Assembly: GCA_013361525.1 (NCBI GenBank)
Contig: JABFXY010000015.1
Span: forward strand, 1-64,000
Origin: Polyangiaceae bacterium
GTDB lineage: Bacteria > Myxococcota_A > Polyangia > Polyangiales > Polyangiaceae
Direction of reading: 5' to 3'
DNA length: 64,000 nt
This document shows, piece after piece, positions 34,126 to 43,687 of this stretch. Made by a program: the position numbers and the translations under genes. Numbering within the stretch: the stretch's first letter is position 1; each line of letters opens with the position of its first letter. The notes under the pieces were generated by a model. That model searched no databases. It saw only the letters and a program-made list of their open reading frames with translations, and had not been told where the DNA came from.

Positions 34126-35073
34126 TCAGAGACCGTACGCGGAGCGGACGGCGTCGACGACCCCGTCCGGCGAGCATTGCCCGTCCGGACACGAGGCGTC
34201 GATCTCGAGGTTCGCGACGTACGCCCGAGCGCGGAAGTGCTCGTTGGCGTCACTCGTCCAGGCATTCACGTGGTTGGAGAGGCACTGCGCGGCCCATCCT
34301 TCGGTGTACCCGCTGTCCCCGACGTCGGCGATGCACCCATCGTAGTCGTCACCGAGCGACGCTCGGTATTCACACCATTGTGTTCGATGCAGCGAATTGA
34401 TTCGGCAATAGCAGCCGCTCGAACAGGTCGTCGTTATGCCGTTTTCGAAATCGTAGACAACGGGCCCGTTGCCGAGATCCTCCACGATGCCACCGGAGAG
34501 CGGGAAGATGCGCGACGATTGGTACATCATGGCGAGACCAATGGCGGACAGGCCCTCTTCGTACGCGCCGTCGTCGACGCCCTTCAATGCGGCGAGCGCC
34601 GGAATGTAGCTCGCCGCATCCACGATCCAGCGGCCGACACGCTCGGGCGCGGGGTTCGCCACGATGACGGTCGCCGTGACGCCCTCAGCCGTATAGGTGC
34701 AGCTCTGCGCGTCGTACGGCCAACCCTCGTAGGTGGTCGGCGAGCAATCCTCTTCGACGTAGGGCTGCGCATCGATGGTGTCGACGAGCGACGCGGGCAC
34801 CTCGATGGGTGGCTCACATACCCCGCAGTCTTGCTCGCAGGAACGGCAGGTCTCCGCCCCATCGCAGACGCTGTCACCGCAGGTGTCGGGCGTGCCGCCT
34901 GTCGCGCCGGTCCCTTCACCGCCGACGTCGGGCGCGCCGCCGGAGCCGCCTGTGCCGCCCGCGCCGGCAGGGGCACCGGCCGTCGACGAACCACCGGACC
35001 CGTCGCTGTCACCGCAATGGGTGGAGAACAACAGAGCGGCGACGAGAGCGATCGTATTGGCGACGGTGAGCAT
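34126..35073 (-). CDS. Cys-rich lipoprotein with Gly-rich linker
   Basis: 315 residues. MLTVANTIALVAALLFSTHC ends in a Cys with an acceptable lipobox (STHC). A GGSGGAPDVGGEGTGATGG linker covers about 28-62. It then has a Cys-rich block CGDSVCDGAETCRSCEQDCGVC, similar to DUF4215-like repeats, and a roughly 200-residue domain with further cysteines (CSSGCYCRINSLHRTQWC). Predicted surface lipoprotein of unknown function. It lies 27 nt upstream of the TonB-dependent receptor and 8 nt downstream of another lipoprotein gene, so it belongs to the same operon. Confidence 0.7.
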   Translation of the reverse strand: MLTVANTIALVAALLFSTHCGDSDGSGGSSTAGAPAGAGGTGGSGGAPDVGGEGTGATGGTPDTCGDSVCDGAETCRSCEQDCGVCEPPIEVPASLVDTIDAQPYVEEDCSPTTYEGWPYDAQSCTYTAEGVTATVIVANPAPERVGRWIVDAASYIPALAALKGVDDGAYEEGLSAIGLAMMYQSSRIFPLSGGIVEDLGNGPVVYDFENGITTTCSSGCYCRINSLHRTQWCEYRASLGDDYDGCIADVGDSGYTEGWAAQCLSNHVNAWTSDANEHFRARAYVANLEIDASCPDGQCSPDGVVDAVRSAYGL

Positions 35074-35081
35074 GGGCGGGC

Positions 35082-36455
35082 TCAGGGTACATCGACGACG
35101 CTCGCGCGGATGACGGCGCGATCATCCGCGACGTCGAGCCAAACGACATAGAGCTTGTCGCCGACGACCGCGGCCTGCACGCTGCCGACCGTGAGCTGCG
35201 AACGGCGCGGAATCGAGAGCACCTTCTTCGTCGTTCCGTCGGTCGTATCCACCGAATAGACGTGAAGCTCCGGGCTCGAGATGTCGGCCCCCGGCGTGAG
35301 GAGGAGGCCGCCGCCGCCGCGCGGAATCCACGCGGGCCGCGGGTTGTCACGTATCGGATCGATCTCCGCGAGCTCCGTGGAATCGCCGGTTGCGAGCGCG
35401 CTTCGCACGATGCGCGCCGGCCCCTCGACCGGATCCTCCGGGAGGGCTTCGCCGGACCGCTCCGAAGGGACGAGCTGTACGACCGACGTGCCTTCGACGG
35501 CGAGCGGAACACTCAAGTCCTGCAGGCCAATCTCGGTCAGCTCGTCCGCGGCCCCCGTCACCATGAAGGAAGGCCGCGTCTCGTCGATGGTCCAGCCGAT
35601 CTCGTTGCCGGCCGTGGTGGCCGACGCGACGCCGGCAGCGATGGCTTCGTCGCGCGTGCTCGAATAGCAAACTGCGCCCGGGCAACACGTCGCATCGCCG
35701 ATGGCGCATGTCGTCGGCGCGACCGCGTGGCTTCCGTCCTCGCGCAGATTGAAGACGACCAGGCGGCCGCCGGTCGCTCCCTCGTCGACGATCCCCTCGA
35801 AATAGCCGAGCTTTACGCGCTCTTCCGACGGGACGCGGATGAATCGAGGCTGCGACACGTTGCCGTAGCCGATCGTGCTCATTCGGATTTGATCGTCCCA
35901 GGCGAGCGAGCTGTCGACGGCGCCGTCTTGACCCGGCGCGGGGAGCGTCGCCCGGAACACGATCATGCGCGGCCTGGGATCGTCGTCCAGCGGGCTCGAG
36001 CTCAAGGTCAGGAGCAGCTCCGTATCGGAGAGCGCTACCACGTCGTAGAACGGCTCGACGGCGCCGGCGTCCGCTTGCCAAGTATCCTCCAAAACGAGCT
36101 CTTCGGACGTGGAGCCGTCCGGGTAGAGGCGTTTTGCGATCAGCGCCTGACCGACGGGCTCGTTATAGGGATAGGACTCCCAAACCACGAGCACGGAGTC
36201 GCTCTGCGGGACGATTCGGAGGTCGGGGCCGCGCAAATTGCCGACCTCGGTGACGAGCGTGGGCACGGTCGTTCCCGGGAGCGCGCAGACACCTTGAATG
36301 CAGTCGTAGCCCTCGGGGCACGCTCCCTCGCTGCAAAGGGCCGGCATATCGCCCCATTCGACGCTGCAGCCGCCGAGCGACCCGAGCCAGACGCTGCCCA
36401 TCACGACGGCCGAAGCCGCGACGCAGAGCGTGTGACGAATCGAGGGCCGCCTCAT
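35082..36455 (-). CDS. Putative lipoprotein, beta-propeller-like (paralogue of the preceding gene)
   Basis: 457 residues. The signal peptide ends in SLGGC, a lipobox. The mature N-terminus has a short disulfide module, LCSEGACPEGYDCIQGVC, also found in the gene just upstream (LCGADGSCPDGYSCRATIC). The body has repeated strand-turn units and DTTDGTTKKVL, suggesting a beta-propeller of about five to seven blades (inference). AAGGAG precedes the ATG, which overlaps the stop of the upstream gene by 4 nt. It is probably exported with it and may form a surface complex with the nearby TonB receptor. Confidence 0.7.
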   Translation of the reverse strand: MRRPSIRHTLCVAASAVVMGSVWLGSLGGCSVEWGDMPALCSEGACPEGYDCIQGVCALPGTTVPTLVTEVGNLRGPDLRIVPQSDSVLVVWESYPYNEPVGQALIAKRLYPDGSTSEELVLEDTWQADAGAVEPFYDVVALSDTELLLTLSSSPLDDDPRPRMIVFRATLPAPGQDGAVDSSLAWDDQIRMSTIGYGNVSQPRFIRVPSEERVKLGYFEGIVDEGATGGRLVVFNLREDGSHAVAPTTCAIGDATCCPGAVCYSSTRDEAIAAGVASATTAGNEIGWTIDETRPSFMVTGAADELTEIGLQDLSVPLAVEGTSVVQLVPSERSGEALPEDPVEGPARIVRSALATGDSTELAEIDPIRDNPRPAWIPRGGGGLLLTPGADISSPELHVYSVDTTDGTTKKVLSIPRRSQLTVGSVQAAVVGDKLYVVWLDVADDRAVIRASVVDVP

Positions 36456-37702
36456 TGTGACTCCTTTGCGGTGCCGATCCACAAATCCATGAGGTCGGCG
36501 TGTGTCGCCGTCCAACCTAGATAGACCGTGCCGTCGACCGCAATGGCCCGCGCCGAATAGAGGGTATCGTCCCCCGGTCTGGTGACGGTCGCCACCTTGG
36601 AGACGCCGTTGTCGTCGAGCGTGAACACCTGCAAGTCGGAGAAGCTGTCGGCGGACGAGGCCGGCGCGAACAGCACTTGCGAAGCGGCTCCCCATGCGGT
36701 GTGAGGCTCGAGCTGCGTCGGATACGTCCCGAGGTCGTCGGTCGAGACGACATCCCCGGTCCAATCGGTCGACACGAGGCTCGCGCTCGAGAAGTCTTCG
36801 TTGTCTTCGAGGGGATCGAGGACCAAAGAGACGATGCGATCCGCAAACGGGTAAACGGCGAGCCCGGCCGTGGGAATGGGCCCCTCGATGTCGGCCGTCG
36901 TCGCTGCAGCGTCGGGGATTCGATAAAAGAGCGGAATCTCGAGCCCGACCCGCACTGCGAGGTCCTCGCCCACCGGCCATAGAATGCAATCACCGGAGAG
37001 CGGCAATACGTCGGACGTGAGCGGTAACGTCAAATCGCGCGTGGGCTCCCCGCCCGCAATGCGGCGCACGTGGAGCGTCCCACCTTCGGAGGGATCGACG
37101 AAGCAGACATCGAGGCCGCTCCCGCCGGCGACTGCGCCGATATAGGCCGGCTCCGCACCACCCAGGAATGGCACGTTGGTCGTATAGAGCACCGTCGCCG
37201 TCGCCTCGTCGCCTTCGGCGAGATCGCGAGGAACCTTGTAAACTGTCAGCTCTTGCGCGTCTTCGTCGACCGACGGAAACCGGAGAGCCACGATTGCGTA
37301 ATTGTCGTCGTCGAGCGCCACGACGGCCGTCGATGTCGGGAAGTCTTCGCGCAAATCGAGTAGGAGCTTCGGCGTGGCGACGGCGCCCGAGGGGTCGACG
37401 TGGATTTCGTACATCGCGCGCGCGCCCTGGGTGAAACCGTCATTGACGACGAGCGATGCGCCCCCGCCTTTGGACGGGAACCAATACATCTCGGCGGCGT
37501 TGATCCACGTGGTGCGGAGCGGCCGAAAGACTTGTTGGGTCGAGCCGTCCTTTTCACAAATGGTCGCGCGGCAGCTGTACCCGTCCGGGCACGAGCCGTC
37601 GGCGCCGCAGAGGAACGGTTGCTCCCCGAGATCCGGCTCGCACGAGGCAGAGAGGGCGAGCGTCGCCAGGACGGCGAGACGGAGGGATCGGGAGTGCTTC
37701 AC
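36452..37702 (-). CDS. Putative lipoprotein, beta-propeller-like
   Basis: 416 residues from a GTG at 37702. MKHSRSLRLAVLATLALSASC is a lipoprotein signal peptide. A Cys module (LCGADGSCPDGYSCRATIC) and then a repeat-rich beta region follow (for example VVALDDDNYAIVALRF; RIVSLVLDPLEDNEDFSSASLV; YSARAIAVDGTVYLGWTAT). It resembles the following gene in layout, so the two are likely a tandem duplication. It lies 7 nt after the stop of the degenerate HD-GYP protein. Ligand and function are unknown. Confidence 0.7.
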   Translation of the reverse strand: MKHSRSLRLAVLATLALSASCEPDLGEQPFLCGADGSCPDGYSCRATICEKDGSTQQVFRPLRTTWINAAEMYWFPSKGGGASLVVNDGFTQGARAMYEIHVDPSGAVATPKLLLDLREDFPTSTAVVALDDDNYAIVALRFPSVDEDAQELTVYKVPRDLAEGDEATATVLYTTNVPFLGGAEPAYIGAVAGGSGLDVCFVDPSEGGTLHVRRIAGGEPTRDLTLPLTSDVLPLSGDCILWPVGEDLAVRVGLEIPLFYRIPDAAATTADIEGPIPTAGLAVYPFADRIVSLVLDPLEDNEDFSSASLVSTDWTGDVVSTDDLGTYPTQLEPHTAWGAASQVLFAPASSADSFSDLQVFTLDDNGVSKVATVTRPGDDTLYSARAIAVDGTVYLGWTATHADLMDLWIGTAKESQ

Positions 37703-37709
37703 GCTGTCA

Positions 37710-40610
37710 CTACGGTTTGCCACGCCTCGGAGATCCCCAATTGGAAGTACCGGCTTTGGCGCGTTTGGATGTCGGCCCTTCCGGTATCGGGGTCGAGGCC
37801 GCGGGCTCGACCTGTTCGATTGTCGGCTCGACGTGCGCGTCTTCGGAGCGCGGATCCGCGCCCGTCTTGCGGGCGCCCGAAGACCAGGGCGCGGTTGCCG
37901 TGCGGGTGGGCGCTCGGGCCGTCGGTGGCGATGCAGCCGGCGGCACGACGGGCCCAGTCGGCATGCGGCCGACGGCCGGCGGCACGACGGGCCCGGTCGG
38001 CATGCGACCAACGGCCGGCGGCACGACCGGAGCCGTGGGCATGCGGTTGCTCTGCGTCTCTTTCGGACGCGCAAACGAGCGCGCCTGGTCCGCTTGCGGG
38101 CCCGAGCTGATGGGTGACGGCGTGAACGGAGCGGGTGTGAACGGCGAGGACGGCGGCGGGGTATCGCTGAAGCTGTCTCGGCCTTGCGAGCTGAGCGCGC
38201 CGGATTGCGAGCCGCCCCAGCGAAGCCCGGCGTTGGACGAGGGAATGGAAGAGTCGCGGTCGACCGGGTACGCGCTCGGGCGGCCCGTGGATCGACCCGT
38301 CGAAGGCGCGGGCTCCCCCGAACCTTCGGAGAGCGGGTTTTTTCCGGTTCCGGTCCATCGGAGCCCGAAGCGCGCCGAAGGTCGCTCCGCGGGTGGCGTC
38401 GACGGGGAAACCTCGGACGTCTCCTCCTCCGAGAGGTAGGCGGCGAGGAGGGCGTCCGTCTCGCTCAGCGACTCGGACGAGCTCGACGGGGGCGCATTTC
38501 GCATTCCGGGGGGGCGCGGGGTGAGGTTGCGCGGTGGCGGCGTGGCCGATGCGACAACCTCGAGCTCCCGGTTGTACTCCTCCCACGAAAGCGAGCGCGT
38601 CTGGTTGCGACCGCCGCTCGCCGGCTCGTGACCGCGCTGGCTGGGGCCCGGCGCGTTCACGCCTTGGTGCTTCGAGCTCACGCCATCGGCGGACTCCGCG
38701 GCGCCATCCTCGGCGCGAGGATCCCAGCGTCGCGTCATCGGGCGGGCGGTCGGCGCGCGTCGATGCGGTGATTCGGGCGGATCGGAAAGCGGCATGGTGC
38801 CGCTTCGCGCGGCCTCGGCCGAGCCGGAGCTCGGGGGCGAGGTCTCCCCGCTGTGAGGCGTGCAGGGCGGAGGATCGGTGTAGGCGACGCCGGCGCGCGG
38901 TGCGACCGCCCCCATGCTGCTCCCCGGCGTCATGAACGCGCTCGGCGGCAGCGATCCTCGCGTCACGTAGGCCCCCGCGATGTGCGAGCCGGGTGTGCCG
39001 CCCTCGGGCGCGCGCGCGACGGGCGCGTTCGACGGGTTGATTGCGGGCCTTGCGGACGGCGTCGCCTTCGGTTTGACCGCCTGCATGCGGTCCATCGTCT
39101 TCTTCTTCGCGCGCTTCGCGGCGAGCTGCATCACGTACGCGCGCATCTGCTTCATCTGCTGATCGGTCGCGTCGATCGGGCGCGCGACGAACCGGCGCTG
39201 GCCGTTTTGTGCCGGCAGCGCGAGGTCGACATCGATCGGCTCCGACAGGAGCTGCGCTTGCGCGTCGTACAGAATGCGAACGGGCGGGCGCGCGAAGTCG
39301 ACCGGGAGCGCAGGCGTCGCGAGGACGACGCCCATCTCGCCGGTCGAGAGCTCGACCATCGTGCCGGCGGGAAAGATCCCGAGCGCGCCGGTGAGCAGCT
39401 TCACGAGCGCGCGACCCACGTTGTCGGGCGCTTCGCTCTCGAGCACTTGAATCGCGTCGTCGATGCCGAGCCCGGCAGCCCCTGGGCGCGGCAACCGGAG
39501 CTCGATGAAGGAGAACGCGACCGAGAGGATCCGCGACAGCAGCAACGCCGAGCGCCGGCCCTGATAGACGAGGGTGTTTTCTCGCAAGGCCTGCGCCTCG
39601 TGGACGATGACGGCGCGCGCCATGCTCGGCGGGTGCAGCTTGCCCATTGCGGTGAGCGCGACGATGGAGCTCGTCGGCAGCTGCGCGCGCTCGTCCTCGT
39701 TGAGGACGCGCGGACCGAGCGGCTCACCTTCACGCTCGTAGCCGATGAGGCGCTGACGTCCCGTGTCGTAGAGGACGGCGGCGCTGGCGAGCGCCGAGAG
39801 CAGCGTGCGGTCGGTCGTCAGCTGATTGGCCATCGCCAGCGCGACGATCGCGCCGGACAAGAGGATGTTCGATCGATCCGCGTCGGCCGACGGAGCCGCG
39901 GCGATCGAGAGCAGGAGGCGTCCGCCCGATTTGGCCTGGCGCGACCCTTCGGGCCCGCCGCTGTCGAACGTCGTGACGAGCTTCTGCGCGACGCGCTTGA
40001 TGCCTTGGCGAAGCTCGTATTTCCCTCGCTTCAGCTCGTCGTAGAAGTTGCGGACGATCATCAGGGCGGCGGCGTAGGTCCGCGCTGCGCGAACTGCGGG
40101 CGACGCGTTGACCGCCCCACCGAAGCCGACGACGCGGCGGAGCTTCAGCCCGTCCCAACCACCCTCGGCGAAGCGAGCGGACTTGCGGCCCGTCTGCGTG
40201 AACTCCGAGACGGTTCGACCGAAGTCGACGATCTCCTGCGAGGGGACGTCGCGGCTCACCGTGATCTCGGTGACCTCACACTCCTGCAGGATCCCGCCCA
40301 GCTCGAGCGCGAGCTGGTACGTCTCTTTCGACGTCTTCAGGATCGAGCGGTTGAGAAACACCGCGTGCGGCGTGAAGAGGATCGCGCACGAGCCGACCTG
40401 CGTGGCCTCGAAGTACTGCTGCAACGTCGCGAGCGCGTAGTCGACGACCTGCACGACGGCGTGGTTCGTCTCCGCGTGGATCTGGCATGCTTTGACGACG
40501 CGGTAGAGCGCATTGACGACCTTGCCGCCGAGGTAGCGAGGGTCGTCTCCTGTCGAGGTGACCGTGGGTCGAGCGTAGCTCGTGGCCTGATCGGGACGCA
40601 GCGGGTTCAC
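37710..40610 (-). CDS. Degenerate HD-GYP-like protein with long disordered tail
   Basis: 966 residues. The N-terminal module (about 25-175: LGGKVVNALYRVVKACQIHAETNHAVV, then GSCAILFTPHAVFLNRSILK) resembles a region of the neighbouring kinase. Residues about 230-470 follow the HD-GYP fold, ending LLTGALGIFPAGTMVELSTGEMGVVLATP, typical of HD-GYP C-termini. The metal-binding HD is replaced by YD (AAVLYDTGRQRL) and the GYP motif is absent, so c-di-GMP hydrolysis is unlikely. The last 430 residues are Ser/Pro/Gly-rich, with a 13-residue unit (RMPTGPVVPPAVG) repeated three times. It overlaps the kinase gene by 4 nt and probably acts as its target or scaffold (inference). Confidence 0.7.
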   Translation of the reverse strand: MNPLRPDQATSYARPTVTSTGDDPRYLGGKVVNALYRVVKACQIHAETNHAVVQVVDYALATLQQYFEATQVGSCAILFTPHAVFLNRSILKTSKETYQLALELGGILQECEVTEITVSRDVPSQEIVDFGRTVSEFTQTGRKSARFAEGGWDGLKLRRVVGFGGAVNASPAVRAARTYAAALMIVRNFYDELKRGKYELRQGIKRVAQKLVTTFDSGGPEGSRQAKSGGRLLLSIAAAPSADADRSNILLSGAIVALAMANQLTTDRTLLSALASAAVLYDTGRQRLIGYEREGEPLGPRVLNEDERAQLPTSSIVALTAMGKLHPPSMARAVIVHEAQALRENTLVYQGRRSALLLSRILSVAFSFIELRLPRPGAAGLGIDDAIQVLESEAPDNVGRALVKLLTGALGIFPAGTMVELSTGEMGVVLATPALPVDFARPPVRILYDAQAQLLSEPIDVDLALPAQNGQRRFVARPIDATDQQMKQMRAYVMQLAAKRAKKKTMDRMQAVKPKATPSARPAINPSNAPVARAPEGGTPGSHIAGAYVTRGSLPPSAFMTPGSSMGAVAPRAGVAYTDPPPCTPHSGETSPPSSGSAEAARSGTMPLSDPPESPHRRAPTARPMTRRWDPRAEDGAAESADGVSSKHQGVNAPGPSQRGHEPASGGRNQTRSLSWEEYNRELEVVASATPPPRNLTPRPPGMRNAPPSSSSESLSETDALLAAYLSEEETSEVSPSTPPAERPSARFGLRWTGTGKNPLSEGSGEPAPSTGRSTGRPSAYPVDRDSSIPSSNAGLRWGGSQSGALSSQGRDSFSDTPPPSSPFTPAPFTPSPISSGPQADQARSFARPKETQSNRMPTAPVVPPAVGRMPTGPVVPPAVGRMPTGPVVPPAASPPTARAPTRTATAPWSSGARKTGADPRSEDAHVEPTIEQVEPAASTPIPEGPTSKRAKAGTSNWGSPRRGKP
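37936..38046 (-). repeat. 39-bp tandem repeat coding RMPTGPVVPPAVG
   Basis: Three consecutive 39-base units, the third slightly truncated, coding RMPTGPVVPPAVG in the disordered tail of the degenerate HD-GYP protein. Differences between units are mostly synonymous. Confidence 0.75.
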
Positions 40611-43423
40611 GGCTTACCCTCCGCGCCGGCGACGTTGCCGACCTTGCGGCTGACCCGCGCCTCGATTGCCGCAAGCGCTTTCGTGGCCGCCTCGCGCACG
40701 ACCGCAGACGTTCCCCAGCGCTGCTTGGCCGCACCTTGGAGGGCTTCGATCGTCTCGGTCGAGTCGAAATCGGCGAGCGCTTCGGCCGCGATGGCGCGCG
40801 ACATCTCGCTCGCGTCGTTCGAGAGCAAGCGACGCTTGGACAGCACCTCCACCGCGAGGGACTCGCCGCGTGAAGCCTTGAGGGCGCAGATCGTCGAGAG
40901 CCATTTTCGGCGCTCGTCTGCGGACAACTCGTGAAATGCGTCGGACTGGACGCGGCGAACGAGGACCGGGCCTGCCGCGACGACGTTGAGCGCGGCGACG
41001 AGCTCCAGCGCACGCAGGCGGATCGCCCCATCGAGGGCCTCGAGACAAGCCGTGATCTCTTCGCGGGCGCGCTCGCCGATGTTCTCGCCCATGGCCGCGA
41101 TGGACGCGAGCTTGACCTCGAGGTTCGGGTTGGCGAGCGCTGCATCGAGGAGCGTCGCGGTGTGCTCGGACTTCAGCTCCGCTGCGAGCTGCACGATGAA
41201 AGCCCCGAGCGTCGGACCGGAGCGGGGCAACATCGTCGCGAGCGAGCCCTCTTGGCCGACCGCCCATCGCCGGATGTAGGGCACGAGGACGTCGCGCAGC
41301 TGCTCGGATTTGGCGGAGTCGAGACACTCGCACGCGAGGGCGAACACGCTGTCGCTCGCGAGTAGGTCGAGCGCGCGCCCGAGCGCCGCGACGAGCTCTT
41401 TCGGCGGTGCCACGGCTTGGTAGTCGCCGCCCCAGGCTCCCCGACGCTCCATCGCGATGTCCGTCATCAGCGTTCGAAGCACCTCGACCGGGAACAGGAC
41501 ACGCGCCGTCTCGAGCTCGAGGGCGTGACCGTCGCGCTGTCCACAATGTCCGTGGAACGCCTTCGTGAGGTGCTCGTGCATCTCGAAGACCTTGTCGACG
41601 GCGTTGAGCGCCATCTGGTCCTGCGTCCACTCGCGAAACGCCGCATGGAGCAGCTCGGAGTCGCCGCGCCCGCGGGCGTCGAGGTACGCGGGAACGAACG
41701 CGTCGAGGAAGCCGTCCTGCCAGCGCTCCGGGGGGCACGCGAGCTGCGCACCGAGCGTCGCGACCGTCATCGGATCGAGCGCGAGCGAAGCGGCGGCCTC
41801 CCCGACCTCTTCGAGCCGGTTGACGAGGTTGTGCTCGAGGGCCTGTTCCTCGAGGCTCATGTCGTCGAAGTCCTTGTCGATCTTCGCCTGCTCGAGGGTC
41901 TGCTCGGCGATCTTGTTCCAGTCGAGCACGCGCTCGGGCTCGAGGTTGTCGCCCTCTGCGAACGAGTCGACGGCGAGGTAAGCGACGTGCTCGAACCGCC
42001 GGTCCCACAGCGCAGTCACCGAGTCGTCTTCGCTGCCGAACATCGTGGAGACATCGCGAAGGAGGATCGCGATGAAGTCGCGCAGCTCTTCTTCGGTGAG
42101 GCCGGGCTTGAGCTGAATCTTTCGGATGCCGTCGGCGTAGAGCTGATGCGGGATGCGGTCGAACGGGACGCGATCCGGCGTCCAGATCGGATGGTCCTCG
42201 AACAGGAAGCCCCCGTTGTTCACGTCCCAGCGCACGGAATGCGCGTTCGCTGCGAGCGCGGCGCCGATGTCGGCGAACGTTTGCGACAGCGTGCGCTGCG
42301 TCTGCGGGTGCCCCATTCCGTATTGGCGCGCGCTCGCCATCGCGTAGCCGAGCTGCTTGAAGATGTTGAGGAGCCGGTCCTTCTGCTCGCGCAGCTCTGT
42401 GTCGGTGAGCTCCGGGCCTTCGTCGACGACGTCGTTGCCGCGCACGACGACGCCGGTCGCCGCCTTGCGAGCCTGCTTGACCTGACCCGAGCGCAACCGC
42501 GCGACGAGGCGGAGCAGCTCGGAGCGCATCTCGCGCGCGGACTGGGGGCGTTGTGCGCGATCGAAGCTGAGCGCTTTGTCGACGAACGCAGCAACCTCCA
42601 GTGCGGTGTCGGGCGCTTTGCGCGCGACCGACGGCGCGGCCTGCGTGGCCGCGAGGACGAACTCCTCCGCCTCCGTCTTGGCAGCGTGCAGTCGCTCGCC
42701 GACGATGCCGACGTACAGGCACGCGCCGACGCTGAAGAGGTCCGCGCGCCCGTCGAGCTTGTTCATCCCGAGCGCCTGCTCCGGTGCGATGAACGAAGCC
42801 GTCCCGAGCGCGATGCCGGCGCGCGTCGCCTCGACGCCGGCTTCCGGCTCGCGCATCCGCGCGACGCCGAAGTCGAGGACCTTCACCCCGCCTTGTTTCG
42901 TCAGGAAGATGTTCGCCGGCTTGATGTCGCGATGAATGATGTCGAGCTCGTGGCAACACGCGAGGAGGTCGAGCACCGTGTCGAAGATGCCGAAGAGCTT
43001 GTCGATCGGCATGCGACCGCCGCCGCGCTTGAAGAGCTCCGCGAGGGTCATGCCCTCGAGGAGGTCCATCACGAGAAACGGCTCACCGGCGTCGCTCAAC
43101 CCGTCGTCGACCACGGCCACGCGCGCGGGGTGGTTCACGCGGTTCGCGATGCGACCTTCGCGCAGGAAGCGGTCGCGCACGTCGGCCGCGCGTGCGTACT
43201 CGATGTGCAGCACCTTGATGGCCGCGCGCGTGCCGTTGTTTCGGTGGGTCGCGGCGAAGACGGCGCCCATCCCGCCCACGCCGAGGACACGATCGATGCG
43301 CCACTTCTCGTTCAGATCCGTGCCGACACGCCGAGCGGCCTGCTTCGTCGGGCTGAGCTTCTCCGGCGGGGCTCTGTCAGTCGGCCCCTCGGAATGGCCC
43401 TGTTCGTACTGTGTCTTGGCCAT
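40607..43423 (-). CDS. Ser/Thr protein kinase with helical-repeat C-terminal region
   Basis: 938 residues. Hanks-type kinase domain at about 42-310: GVGGMGAVF P-loop, ATP lysine K70 in AAIKV, catalytic loop HRDIKPANIFL, DFG motif VLDFGVAR and IAPEQALG. No transmembrane segment follows. Residues about 360-500 contain HPQTQRTLSQTF and NNGGFLFEDHPIWTPDRVP, a module also seen in the downstream HD-GYP-like protein. The remaining 430 residues read as HEAT-like helical repeats (EVKLASIAAMGENIGERAREEITACLEALD). All catalytic residues are present, so it should be active. It is first in a six-gene run that ends in a TonB-dependent receptor. The ATG follows no clear Shine-Dalgarno. Confidence 0.85.
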   Translation of the reverse strand: MAKTQYEQGHSEGPTDRAPPEKLSPTKQAARRVGTDLNEKWRIDRVLGVGGMGAVFAATHRNNGTRAAIKVLHIEYARAADVRDRFLREGRIANRVNHPARVAVVDDGLSDAGEPFLVMDLLEGMTLAELFKRGGGRMPIDKLFGIFDTVLDLLACCHELDIIHRDIKPANIFLTKQGGVKVLDFGVARMREPEAGVEATRAGIALGTASFIAPEQALGMNKLDGRADLFSVGACLYVGIVGERLHAAKTEAEEFVLAATQAAPSVARKAPDTALEVAAFVDKALSFDRAQRPQSAREMRSELLRLVARLRSGQVKQARKAATGVVVRGNDVVDEGPELTDTELREQKDRLLNIFKQLGYAMASARQYGMGHPQTQRTLSQTFADIGAALAANAHSVRWDVNNGGFLFEDHPIWTPDRVPFDRIPHQLYADGIRKIQLKPGLTEEELRDFIAILLRDVSTMFGSEDDSVTALWDRRFEHVAYLAVDSFAEGDNLEPERVLDWNKIAEQTLEQAKIDKDFDDMSLEEQALEHNLVNRLEEVGEAAASLALDPMTVATLGAQLACPPERWQDGFLDAFVPAYLDARGRGDSELLHAAFREWTQDQMALNAVDKVFEMHEHLTKAFHGHCGQRDGHALELETARVLFPVEVLRTLMTDIAMERRGAWGGDYQAVAPPKELVAALGRALDLLASDSVFALACECLDSAKSEQLRDVLVPYIRRWAVGQEGSLATMLPRSGPTLGAFIVQLAAELKSEHTATLLDAALANPNLEVKLASIAAMGENIGERAREEITACLEALDGAIRLRALELVAALNVVAAGPVLVRRVQSDAFHELSADERRKWLSTICALKASRGESLAVEVLSKRRLLSNDASEMSRAIAAEALADFDSTETIEALQGAAKQRWGTSAVVREAATKALAAIEARVSRKVGNVAGAEGKP

Positions 43424-43687
43424 CCTGTGTCCCGCGGTCGGCCGGTAATGATCGGAAGCGAACGCGCGCAGTCAGACGCGTGGGCGCGCCACGCGAATCT
43501 GGGGTGAAATGTACCACGCATAGCAATCTAGCCGTCGACCGTTCTCTCGAGGGGGACCCACAAAAAGACGCGTGCTTTTGCGTGGAGATCGATCGCACGG
43601 GCGTGGCAGCGAGGCGAAGCGCCCCGCAAGTCTCTGCTTGGAGTCCCTTGGGCCACTCGTGGTCTTGGGTTTGCAGTTACGGGCTCG

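Noticed and set aside
37936..38046. Short tandem repeats as a possible CRISPR array
   Set aside because: Units are contiguous, in frame and code a protein repeat; there are no spacers or cas genes.
38853..40934. A 693-codon frame opposite the HD-GYP-like gene
   Set aside because: No domain signal, and it crosses the overlap between two well-supported minus-strand genes.
41417..43507. A 696-codon open frame opposite the Ser/Thr kinase gene
   Set aside because: It is antisense to a gene with a full kinase motif set and arises from the GC-rich codon bias; the translation has no recognisable domain.
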